Assembly: GCA_007922225.1 (NCBI GenBank)
Contig: ML679956.1
Location: 79,031,554 to 79,095,553 of the forward strand
Direction of reading: 5' to 3'
DNA: 64,000 nucleotides
Origin: Emydura subglobosa
Taxonomy: Eukaryota; Chordata; Testudines; Chelidae
Below the pieces are notes generated by a model, which worked only from the letters and a program-made list of their open reading frames with translations, was not told the origin of the DNA and did not search any database. Of this stretch, positions 1 through 9,826 are shown in pieces. Made by a program: the position numbers and the translations under genes. How positions within the stretch are numbered: the first letter of the stretch is position 1; every line of letters begins with the position of its first letter.

Positions 1-240
1 GGTCTCAAGTTGCAGGGGGGGAGGTTTAGGTTGGATATTAGAAAAAAACTTTTCCCTAGGAGGGTGGTGAAGCACTGGAATGGGTTTCCTAGGGAGGTGG
101 TGGAATCTCCATCCTTAGAGGTTTTTAAGCTGAGGCTTGACAAAGCCCTGGCTGGGATGATTTATCTGAGGTTAGTCCTGCTTTGAGCAGGGGGTTGGAC
201 TAGATACCTCCTGAGGTCCCTTCCAACTCTATAATTCTAG
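1..240 (+). repeat. CR1 LINE, 3' end fragment
   Basis: The sequence is nearly identical in wording to the 3' ends of the CR1 copies at 9235-9826 and 57870-58870 in this window (shared landmarks: the 'ccctaggagggtggtgaagcac' region, 'gaatctccatccttagagg', 'gctgaggtccc'-type end). It finishes with the short CR1 tail 'ataattctag'. The element is cut by the left edge of the window, so only its untranslated 3' part is seen and there is no coding capacity. Confidence 0.9.
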
Positions 241-2744
241 GACAGCTTAACCCACGCTTGGGTCTCTGCCCCCCACCTTCTATGGCCAGCATAAGGCTGC
301 ACCCCTTCCCCCACTTGGGGGCTGGGCCCTTCTCCACTGACTCCCCCTACAGTTGCCCCATGTCCTAGTGCCCACCATGGACCCCCCGTGGCCAGCCCAA
401 CAGCAGCCAGGGGAGGGCTGGGGAAAGCCACAGGGATGAGAGGAGCAGGCTCAGCTAACTGGGCCCTTAACTGGAGAGCTGGGCACAGGTCACCAGCCCA
501 GCAAGGAGCAATGTCATGCACAGAGTCTGAGCCAGGCCCTTTGCTGGGCACATCTGCTTTATGCCTGCCACAGAACACTAGCACAGCACATTGAACCCCT
601 TCCATCCCTGCCTCAAGGATCTCTGTTATCTACAGCTAGCTACTTGTCTGAGTCACCCCACACTCTTCCTGTCCCATGACCATCTGTTGGGCGGGCAGGC
701 AGCTAGCCTTCCTCCTTTCTCCAGCTTTTTCTTTAACTGACCCCCTTGCTCTCTAGCTGCTCTCTAGCTCTCTAGCTGATCTCCTGCTCTCTAGCTGATC
801 AGTCTCAGCTGACAGGCAGTTTATCCCTCACAGGTGAGGCTGGACCAGCTCCCCTTTCAGGGCCAGTGTTATAAAACAAACAGCAGGATTTTATTCAGAG
901 GGATAAAACTATTGCCTATATTAGTCTACTGGTCAGGTAGCTAAGCACAGGGGTCGGTCAGTGTGCACCAAAGCTCCTGGTAGATGATTGTAGAACCAAA
1001 CCCAAAGTCTTCATCTTTTTGTCCTGTTTTTATAGGGGTAGCTCTTCTGCTACTCTATGGGTTCTGCTTTGTCATGGTGCATCTGTGTCCTGGAGTGATT
1101 ATTAATCACCCCTGTTTTGCAAGCATGACCACTGTTGTTTTTTATAATTTATTTTGTTTTTGAGGTGGATCCCAGGGTTATCAGGGTAGGCAGCCTTCGG
1201 CCATCTGGGTAAAAGTTGTTATTTTCACTCCTTTGAACATTGGAGGCTGGCACCTTTTTTGTCACATTTTGGTCTTACATACACACATTGCTTACTTATT
1301 TATTTACATTTTAATTTTTTAACATTGATTTAAAACTTGTAATTGGAAGACACAAGTATTTTTTAGAAACAATAACTTTTTATTTAAAACATTTACTGCT
1401 ATTCTAAAACATTTGTATTTAACATTGAATTTGTTTGTTTTAGAACACTTGCTAATGTTATTTTAAAGAGTGATTTTCAAACACATGTACTTTAACAATA
1501 GCAACAGGTTTTTCAGGATGATCCTGTTGGTAACTTTATAAACAGGCTAATTAATGACCAGATGTTAGTTTTAAATAAGCAGATGGTGGTTTTATACAAA
1601 CTTATTAATAGTGAACAGATCACCCTAAATGGCTAAAATGTGAAGCCTCACAGAGATTGCTGTGGTCGTTGTCACGTACTAAAGAAATAAGGGTATTTCT
1701 TATAGAATCCGTGTAACAGAATCAAGCTTTGGGCTTACACCAGCCCCTTGTGACACTTGGTAGTCAGTCTGCAGGAGCACTGCCTTTTGCCTTTAGGAAA
1801 TGTGATGGTTTACACGGCCCAGCAATTGTCTGTGTGTGTTTGCACATTAACTGAAGTAGGGTCATAATCAGGGAGAGGCTACAGGCTCTCTGTAATGTGT
1901 GGAGCGTGGGCTCATATGATTATGCTGACTGACCTTTTCTACAGAGAGGATTTGCCCAGATTCCAGCTGTGAGGAGCCTGCTACCTGTGTAGCCAAACCA
2001 GTGCAAATGTCCTACTCTAGACAAGGAAAACTGCAATTTGCACCAGTGCAGTGTGAAACTGGGATAAGCTGCTCTGACCAAATCACAAGTTTGCCAGTCT
2101 ACACTTGGGCTTGCACTGGCTGGTCACTGGTGACTGGCGCTGGGGCAACTTCTCAGTGAAGACAGAGCCTTGTTTACATAGACAGAAAGACTCTTTCCTT
2201 TTCCATTCATTTTAAGGCAGTTTTGAAAGTCTGACGTTTCCAAGGTGAACGATTTTGAATTCCATGAGATCTTTAAAATATCACTTGACATTTTTAAAAA
2301 CTCTCCCGCATTCAAACTGTCAGATCTTGACCGCCCCACATAGCTATATGTGTGTGTGCAAAAAGATACATAGATATCTGCGCTTACGTGACAGGTGTCC
2401 ACACAGATGTGCCATGTACCTGTGTACGCATATGTTTGTTTAAAGATGTGCATATACACTATGCAGCACGTGTGTATGAGCAATGTCCACCCAGGTCCAG
2501 CAATGTCCACCATGGTGCATATGCATATGTATAAGCATGCATAGTCTGAATTTGCATACGTTCATACCCACATTGTGTGTTTTTTATGCAGCATTGTAGG
2601 CATGATGACCTCCAGATATTAGAGAGATAGGGTGAGGGAGGTAACATCTCCCAGCAGACCAACTTCTGTTGGCGAGAGAGGCAAGCTTTCGAGCTTACAT
2701 AGCGTTTCCCACCTCAGGTCACTGTGTGTGCACGTAGCATAGGT
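241..2744. other. Intergenic, no gene seen
   Basis: No convincing coding exon is visible. The stretch from about 840 to 2150 is clearly more AT-rich than the rest of the window. A small tandem array of a 'ctctctagctg' motif lies around 750-806. A purine/pyrimidine-alternating, CA/TG-rich patch lies at 2345-2470. Parts of 600-1800 may be old LTR or LINE sequence, but I could not assign a family. The reading frames here are short and have no domain resemblance. Confidence 0.6.
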
Positions 2745-3136
2745 CAGTGGTTCTCAACCTGTACCCCTGGGGGTATGCAGAGGTCTCCCGGGAGGTACAT
2801 CAACGCATCTAGATATTTGCAACAGGCTACATAAAAAGGATTAGCAAAGTCGGTACAAAGTAAAATTTCCCACGGACAATGACATATTTACACCGCTCTA
2901 TATGCTGTGCACTGAAATGCAAGTGCAATGTTTCCATTCCAGTTGATTTATTTTCTAATCGGATGGTAAAACCGAGACAGGACGCGATCTCCCAGTAACA
3001 GCGCTGTGACACGTCTGTATTTTTATGGCTGATTTTGTAAGCAAGTAGTTTTTAAGCGAGGTGAACCTTGGGGGTGCGCAAGGCAAAGCCGACTCCTGAC
3101 AGGGGTCCAGTCGTCTGGAAAGGCTGAGAACCGCTG
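2745..3136. mobile_element. Non-autonomous hAT element (MITE)
   Basis: The ends are imperfect inverted repeats of the classic hAT form: CAGTGGTTCTCAACCT at the left end and its degenerate reverse complement AGGCTGAGAACCGCTG at the right. The flanking 8-mers gcataggt and gcgcaggg agree at five of eight positions, as expected for an old 8-bp target duplication. The 392-bp body has no transposase frame. The right-hand terminal repeat also matches the 3' end of the larger hAT relic that finishes at 9160, so the two probably belong to related families. Confidence 0.8.
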
Positions 3137-3259
3137 GCGCAGGGGACCCCCGTCGGTGGGATAACTGTGCACAATAGTGATTAGCTAGCACAAGTACATG
3201 CACGTACGCGTGCTGCTGGGGCACCACTTTTGTGGCACGCATGCAAGGCTCTGGCTCAC

Positions 3260-3530
3260 AGCTGTAGTTCTGATTGGTGAATGGTCACGTGGCACCTGTG
3301 GGGGCGGGGCGCCGTTGGATCAGGCCCCGCCCCAACGCACCTGCAGGACACCTAGGTGGGTACGTGCGAGACCCTGTGCAGGGCATGCGCATCGCTCCTG
3401 CAGTGCCGCGCCGGGCCGCTAGAGGATACCATTGCCTGTGAAGAAAGGGAGGGGGCGGAGCTGGCGGAGGGACATGCGCGCGCCGCCAACACCGCCCAGC
3501 AGCAGACACTGCGCAGGCGCAGATATGGCA
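3260..3530 (+). promoter_or_regulatory. CpG-island promoter of the SNHG15-like gene
   Basis: The region opens a CpG-dense island that continues to about 4060. In order it holds an inverted CCAAT box (ATTGG, 3273-3277), a CACGTG E-box (3286-3291), a GC box (3301-3310), an opposing GC box (3325-3333), and an NRF1-like site GCGCAGGCGC (3511-3520) just before the first exon. The ATATGGCAGCGG segment at 3523 resembles a YY1-type element near a start site. This is a housekeeping-type TATA-less promoter; the exact start site cannot be read from sequence. Confidence 0.75.
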
Positions 3531-4613
3531 GCGGTCGAAGTTGACGGCGCTGGCCCGGGCGGTGAGTTTTTTCTATCCGCCTCCATCCGGGCATTCCGGG
3601 GCTTGGGGTGGCCGGGCAGCCCCGTGTGGACGCAAGCTGGGGCCGCCTGCTGTGTTGTGCTGGCGGGGCGGGGGGCGCGCGTGGGTTGTGCCCGAGGCCC
3701 AGCCCCACGCGGAGGTCACGGGAGATTCGGCCCCTCCGGCCACATGGGGACTACAAGTCCCAGGAGACAACGCTCCCCGCTGAGCCCCGCCGCTGCTGTA
3801 GCCGGGGGAGCGATGCATGCTGGGAGTTGTAGTCTCGGCGCCTGCAACACGTGTGCTACTGTCAGAGAGGGCACGGCGGGCAGCCCGCCTCTCTCCGTGG
3901 CGTCTGACTCGCTTCCCGGTGAGCAGGGGCCCTGCCGCGCCGGGGGCTCCCGGCATGGGGCAGGGGAGGGCTCCGCGGGGAGATTTCGGGCAGGGGGCGC
4001 TGGGCTGTACGGGCCGCACGTCCCCGGTCGCTGCTGCATGTCCAAGGGGCGGTTGTCTCACTCCAAGGCTTGCTCCAGCCAGTGCTCACGGTGGGCTCCG
4101 GGTCTGGGCGTCAGGCTTTGGCTGTCAAGGTGCAGCTCCTAGCAGAGGGAGGTGGATAATTGCGCTGGCTCCATGCAGATTAATGTGCGCCTCCTGCAGA
4201 CCGGGCCACAAAACTCACCGCTCTGGGTAACAGGCCGGGGTTGCCCTGATTTCACCTCCGGTGGGGTGGGGTGGCTCGCTTTAGGCTGCCTGCCTGAGAA
4301 GTGAGTGGGGCATATGTAGCTTGTAAAGCGCTGGGCGATGACAAGGGTATAAACATATCTCAGAACCCTCCTGTTACTGCCTGTTTAAGTAGATGCTCCA
4401 CTTCTTCCACTAAACAATCTGATTCCCCTTCTTCCCCCCACTCCCCTTTTTCTCATTGTCCTGCCTGTAGAAATGATCGCCCGTCTGTGGCTGGAGTGGC
4501 TGGGCTGGCACGTGGCTGGTGAGCTAGAAAGGTAAAGATTTCTGAATTGCATCAAAGAAATGAAACCTCCTGTACCAGCCTTCCCCAGTTCCTTTGACAG
4601 CACCACCATGGCA

Positions 4614-4746
4614 GCAAGCCTTCCAGCATGGCTGGGTCTGTGGTGACCCTGTTCATTCCTATAGCGCTTGCGAGAGCAGCCCTGAGATGGTTTGAGGCCT
4701 CACTCTGCTCCTTTTCGGAGTAAGGTTATAGAAATTTCAGACAAGC
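4614..4746 (+). ncRNA. SNORA9: H/ACA box snoRNA, copy 1 (SNORA9-like)
   Basis: The 133-nt segment folds as a two-hairpin H/ACA snoRNA. The 5' hairpin is closed by GCAAGC (4614-4619) with GCTTGC and contains GGGTC paired with GACCC. The hinge box is AGAGCA, fitting AnAnnA. The 3' hairpin is closed by CTGAGAT with ATTTCAG (one G-U pair), with an inner CTCC/GGAG stem. The ACA box at 4741-4743 is followed by three nucleotides, the required spacing. H/ACA RNAs guide pseudouridylation of rRNA or snRNA with dyskerin, GAR1, NHP2 and NOP10. It lies in the intron between host exons 2 and 3. Class is well supported; identity as SNORA9 is from synteny and memory of the family. Confidence 0.85.
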
Positions 4747-5996
4747 CGAATCAGGAGGCCAAATCGCATCTGAGCAGACGCGCACAGAGCCTAAAACATG
4801 CATGATGACACAAGCCCTTAACCTGGTTGCTTGGTGTCTGTCCTACTCATTAATGATCTGTGAGCATAGGCAGTGTGAGAAGCAGTGAGGCATGAACAAT
4901 GTTTGTTCCCTAGCAGAACCTGTTCTAAGCCCTCCTTTAATCCCATGTACCCATTTCATTTTGGATTATTGTGTTAGGATTTGTGGGGCAGACCTTGCAC
5001 TGGTTAATTTTTGCTCCACATTCACACGTGATACATTTCCATTTCTGAAGCCGCATTTCCTGTGTTACCATATCTTGTCTTCCTGCCTGCAGCTTGTGGC
5101 TTCCCTGTCTCTGCGCTGGTCAGATGGAATAGTTCGTGCTATGGAAAGTGGAATTGGTAGGTATGCTAAAAACCAGAATAAGTCTGGGCTGAAATGTCTG
5201 TTCTTCTCTCCCCACTCCCACTCATGCCTTAGGGAAGCCAGGATATCTCAACATTCATGATAAAAAACCAAAAACAAATACTTGGAGCTTGATGAGCAGA
5301 GATGGAGCCATCCAGGGGAGCTGTTCTACTCCCCTGAACAAAACAGAGCTTTGCCTGTTGGTTCCTATCAGGAAACAGGGCGAGGCCATACAAGGAGTGG
5401 GCCTAAAATTCAGCCATTGTGTTTGTTCCAGGAATTTCTGATCAACGCATTGTCTTTGGCCATCCTGCCCTGCTCTGCTCTGCTCTCTGCATCGTACCCG
5501 TTGAGCATGGCTTGGTTGGACTGTAGTTGGAGGGAGATGTCCACAAGAAACCCCAGAAAGGTGTCAGCTCAGTCAGAACTCCGGGGTTAGTTTTGAACCC
5601 TGCCCCATGCTGATGCTGTGCTGCATATAAAATGTGAATCTGAGACTTTGACCACTTATAATACAGTAACTGGTCCCATTATGGCACTCCTCTCAGGGGT
5701 ACGTGTTAACCCCGGTGTGCTGGCCAGATTCCACCCTAGGGAATTCTGGCAAGGCACCAAGTAACTATGCCTGTAGTTGCAGCGAAGTCACATTCTTCCC
5801 CCAAACTGTTGTATTGCGGATGCACATTAGCTGCTGCCTATCAGTGCTGCAGGTAACTCCTGTGTAAAATTCACACCCATGTCTGAATCCATGGGGATCA
5901 AATGATGCAGCATCAAGGCTGTTGCTCAGTACAAGTAGGAATCACGAGATTGCAGCCTTACTTATGCATGCACTGAGCTGTGGCGGGGACCGTATG

Positions 5997-6002
5997 AATA
6001 AA
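5997..6002 (+). terminator. Candidate poly(A) signal of the host gene
   Basis: A canonical AATAAA hexamer lies about 565 nt into host exon 4. It is the first perfect signal downstream of the exon 4 acceptor that I see. If it is used, the second snoRNA copy at 6132 falls just beyond the transcript end. Confidence 0.45.
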
Positions 6003-6131
6003 TATATCCGCTTGTGAGAGTCTCTGGCTAGCTGATGTGACTTGCCGCAGCATCTGTTTCTATTGTTAAATTGTGCTGTCTTCCTTGAATAAGAGGAACT
6101 ATTGTGTGCTTAGCAGTCAGAATTCTTTCCT

Positions 6132-6267
6132 GCAAGCCTTCCAGCATGGCTGGGTCTGCCTCGTGACCCTGCTCGTTCCTGTAGCGCTTGCGAGAGCAGA
6201 CTTGAGATGGTTTGAGGCCTTGCTCTGTCCCCCCTTCGGAGTGAGGTTATAGAAATTTCAGACACTC
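6132..6267 (+). ncRNA. SNORA9: H/ACA box snoRNA, copy 2 (SNORA9-like)
   Basis: This 136-nt segment aligns end to end with the snoRNA at 4614-4746, with roughly a dozen substitutions and a small insertion in the first terminal loop. All functional parts remain: GCAAGC/GCTTGC closing stem, GGGTC/GACCC stem, AGAGCA hinge, TTGAGAT/ATTTCAG stem, and ACA (6262-6264) three nucleotides from the end. In the 3' hairpin the CCTTGCTC/GAGTGAGG stem is fully paired, where copy 1 has one mismatch. Flanks are not similar to those of copy 1. It lies about 130 nt past the candidate host poly(A) signal, so it needs read-through, an alternative downstream exon (a possible acceptor follows at 6605), or its own promoter to be expressed. 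Confidence 0.8.
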
Positions 6268-6605
6268 CCGGGCCGGCACACAGGAGCGTGGAGATCCCAA
6301 AGCAAAGGGAGGGATGATGCTCGTTAGAGTACTCATAAAGCGGTAGAGTGATGTCTGTCTGATGAAGCAGTGATCCTGGGATGATGGCTTCTTGTGGCAG
6401 GATCCTAGGAAAAACTTTCTCATGTGTGGCCAACAGCAGATTTTTTGGTGTCCATGACAGCCTCCAAAGTGCCCCAACAATCACCGAGATGTTAAGTAGT
6501 AAAGTTGCCTTGTAAACACTAGATCATAATGGGTACTCATGCCTTTTAAATATTACGGTGCAGTGCAGGCAGAGCTGAACTACATAGGTGTGGTTTTCTT
6601 TCAAG

Positions 6606-9160
6606 TCCCAAAGCATATCCATTGGCTAATCACTATGTTTACCTCTTGCCCTACTGCCGCACTGTAAACAGCTGTTGGCCAGCATCCATGTTAGCAAGAT
6701 CACTGCGCTTGGGTAGGTTGAGAGATTGTTCGTGGCACAAGGTGAAAGAGTTAAAAATGCGAATGGATATCAGAAAGGTTTTCAAAAAATCAGTGCCAGA
6801 AAATGTTCCTGAATGTGATATAGAAATGGTCCCAGAGGAGCCAACTGCTGCTAAGAAAAGCAGAAAAAGGAAGGAATGAAGGAAAATTAAAATTTCAGGA
6901 GCAGTGGGAAACAGTTTCTTGTGTTTCTGAAGCCTTCCATTTTTGAGTAAAGTGCATTGTGCACTGTGTGTAAGAAAGAAATACGTCAAATTAAAATGTA
7001 TGCAATGCAACGTCACGATAGCACTCGCGCCAGGGAAGTAGAACAGAAGTACCATGACGGGTTACAGAGTCACAAGCGGTTAAATTTTGCAAAAACCGAG
7101 CTTGAAAGACAACAGTGAGGGACCAGAGATTTTTTTGAATAAAGCGGATCAGATACAGGTGGCTACTTTTATAGTTGCACTCCTTTTGGGGAAAGCAAGG
7201 ACACCATTCAGTGACAGAGAACTCATGGAGAAAATTGTTTTGGCTGTACAACCAGAAAATATGCTTTTCAGAGAGATCCCACTGGGCAGTGACATGTTAC
7301 AGAGGCGCACAAGAGAGCTGGCGAATTTTCTACAAAGGGAAATAGCTGAAAAAGTTGCAGTGAGCCCTTTCTTCAGCCTGTGCTTGGATGAGAGTCTTGA
7401 TGTCACGAGGAATCCCAAGGTAATCATGTGTGTTCATGTTTTTGACCATGTTTGCCATTGTTTTACCAAAGGTGTTTTATGTCAGGTGAGCCTCATTGGT
7501 AGGTCAGCTGGCAAATACATTTTTCAGCGTGTTCAGGCAAGAATGCAGGACTGCCACGTTAGCTTTGCCATCTGTGCGGCTTGGTGGCTGATGGGGCAGC
7601 AGCTATGCAAGATGCACGAGTAGAGGCACTGAACTGCTTCCAAGAAAGCTGCACCCAGAAACTTTTTGTTGTTTGTGTTTTGCCCACCAAGAAGTACATG
7701 CCAGCAAGGCTTCAGTGAAAAGTATGAGATTGAATCCATAGTTTATATAAAAAAAAAAAAAAAGTCCATCAATGCCATCAACACCAGCGATGACAGTAGA
7801 GGGAGAGTCGCACTACTGTGCGAAATAGGCTGTGAGATACACAAGGTGCTGCTTAATTATAACCCGGTCCGCTGGCTTAGTTTAATGACCATGTACAGAG
7901 GCTGTTTGAGCTCTGGGGAGAACTCACTGAGGTTTTGAACACTGGCAAAACAAAACTGTCCCAAAAGCTGCAAGATCCAGAAGTACTTGGTGGTTTGCTC
8001 TTTTTGAAAGCGTTTTTAGCAAAGCTTGCTTCCTTGAATCTGGAGCTCCAGAAACCTCAGCTAACGATATGTGACAGCATTGAAGTAATTAATACAATCA
8101 GAGTGATGATCATTAACATCCTCCAGCAACAGCAAGAGGAATGGGACTTTTCAGTTTTTGATGAGCTTAATCAGTTTCTCAGCTATCAGGATGAGAATGT
8201 GCAGTGAAAGGTCGGCTTAGTTCTAACCAAATACCTGATTATCCTCTCGGAGGATCTTAGAAATCGTTTCAGTGAGGGGAACTTTTTCCATCAGTACACC
8301 TTTGTGACTGAGCCATTCAGCAATTCTGGTTCAGGGTTTTTGGCTGCAAACAAACAAACTGCCTTGCAAGACAGATTAACTTCCTTTGACTCTTTGGGTT
8401 TAATTAATCTCAAGTACCTTATAGTGCAAACGTGCAATAATACAAGAATGAAAACATACTTCAGTCAGCCAGTTTATAGTACAGAAGGTCTGGAGTAATG
8501 TGTACCTGTTTGAGGACACCTACAAGCCTCTAGCTAAAGTTGCTTTGCTTTTCTTGTCCCTGTTTTTTACTACTGTGCTGTGTGAGGGGATTCAGTGCAT
8601 TGCATTTTCTGAAGAACACGTACCAAAACCACCTCACTGATGCTAACTTATAAACTTCCCTTCTAGTTTCACAGAAGACCCATGATCCTGCAGACTTTCC
8701 TTTCAAAGAGCTCCTGAATTTTTGCAAATAGCCTGATCCACACCGTGGATGTGTTAATGAAATTGAAGTTCTGGGTTTTATCACACTGTATTAATAAAGC
8801 ACAACGTAACAGGTTTATTTATTACGATTTTATGAAAAGCATCTTTAAATTTAGTTCAGAATTGTTGCGCAGACATCCGTCTTTTACCAAAAAAGCAAAA
8901 GAAACAAGAACAAAGACCACACAGAGCACCTTATCTGTGTTTCTATTGTGTTTAGCTCCAGTGAAGGATAGAGACAACTGCATTATTTTTGACTCTGCAA
9001 AAAAAACCAAACAAATACATAAATTACAATAAATTGGACGTGTATACTCATGTATTTGTTTTTCCTAAAGTTAATTTAAGTAGTTTAGGAAAAATTGTTA
9101 CCAGGAATAGTTGGTGGCTGCACTCTGAGGCCACCAGAACATTTATTGAGAGAACCACTG
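6606..9160 (+). pseudogene. Decayed hAT-type transposase element
   Basis: Fragments of one transposase-like protein occur in order but in shifted frames. A lysine-rich N-terminal piece lies at 6754-6879 (MDIRKVFKKSVPENVPE...). A central piece at 7087-7620 carries FFSLCLDESLDVT, the DESxD-type catalytic neighbourhood of hAT/ZBED-like transposases. C-terminal pieces follow at 7800-8500. Stops and frameshifts separate them, and there is an A-run at 7749-7763. The right end, 9146-9160, reads GAGAGAACCACTG and matches the hAT terminal repeat of the MITE at 2745-3136. No matching left terminal repeat was found, so the 5' limit is uncertain. Such proteins have been domesticated in vertebrates, but this copy is clearly broken. 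Confidence 0.75.
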
Positions 9161-9234
9161 TTCTAAAAAGAGATGGGGCAGGTTACAGCTCCAGGGCGCC
9201 AAATAGGGGAGTAATCACTTCCCTCATCTGCTGA

Positions 9235-9826
9235 CTGCATTAGTAGGAGCATTGCCAGCAGATCACGGGAAGTGATTATTCCCCTCTATTCGGCACTGGT
9301 GAGGCCACATTTGGAGTATTGTGTCCAGTTTTGGGCCTCCCCACTACAGGAAGGATGTGGACAAGTTGGAGAGAGTCCAGTGGAGGGCAACAAAAATGAT
9401 TAATGGACAGGAGCACAGGACTTATGAGGAGAGACTGAGGGAACAAGGCTTGTTTAGTCTGCAGAAGAGAAGAATGAGGGGGGATTTGATAGCAGCCTTC
9501 AGCTACCTGAAAGGGGGTTCCAGGGAGGATGGGGCTAGGCTGTTCTCAGGGGTGGCAGATGACAGAACAAGGAGCAATGGTCTCAAGTTGCAGTGGAGGA
9601 GAGGTCTAGGTTGGATATTAGGAAAATCTTTTTCCCTAGGAGGGTGGTGAAGCCCTGGAATGGGTTACCTAGGGAGGTGGGGGAGTCTCCATCCTTAGAG
9701 GTTTTTAAGGCCCAGCTTGACAATGCCCTGGCTGGGATGGTTTAGTTGGGGTTAGTCCTGCTTGGAGCAGGGGGTTGGACTAGATACCTCCTGAGGTCCC
9801 TGCCAACCCTGATCTGTGATTCTGTA
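9235..9826 (+). mobile_element. CR1 LINE, 3' end
   Basis: The segment encodes the C-terminal end of the CR1 ORF2 protein (a piece similar to '[20 protein letters not shown]', 9324 onward) followed by the 3' untranslated region and the typical CR1 tail 'tgtgattctgta'. It is 5' truncated, as most CR1 copies are, and is close in sequence to the copy at 57870-58870. Confidence 0.92.

Larger units (their letters stand above)
3500..6020 (+). ncRNA. SNHG15: Spliced snoRNA host gene, SNHG15-like
   Basis: Four exons can be proposed from splice signals. Exon 1 ends at 3561 with donor G|GTGAGT. Exon 2 is 4471-4518 (acceptor after a long pyrimidine run; donor G|GTGAGC, with an alternative donor after 4531, AAAG|GTAAAG). 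Exon 3 is 5093-5156. Exon 4 begins at 5432 and probably ends after the AATAAA at 5997-6002. An H/ACA snoRNA sits in the intron between exons 2 and 3. In human, SNHG15 hosts SNORA9 and lies just upstream of MYO1G on the same strand, which is the arrangement seen here; the name rests on that synteny plus the snoRNA. The spliced RNA could encode only short peptides: a 52-residue frame from the ATG at 3525, beginning MAAVEVDGAGPG, which stops early in exon 4, and a 36-residue frame from the ATG at 5141. I consider the transcript mainly non-coding. Start and end are approximate. Confidence 0.6.

Noticed and set aside
6754..7623. hAT-like frames read as a possible domesticated gene.
   Set aside because: Stops, frameshifts and an A-run break the protein into pieces, and the element end is still recognisable, so it is a relic.
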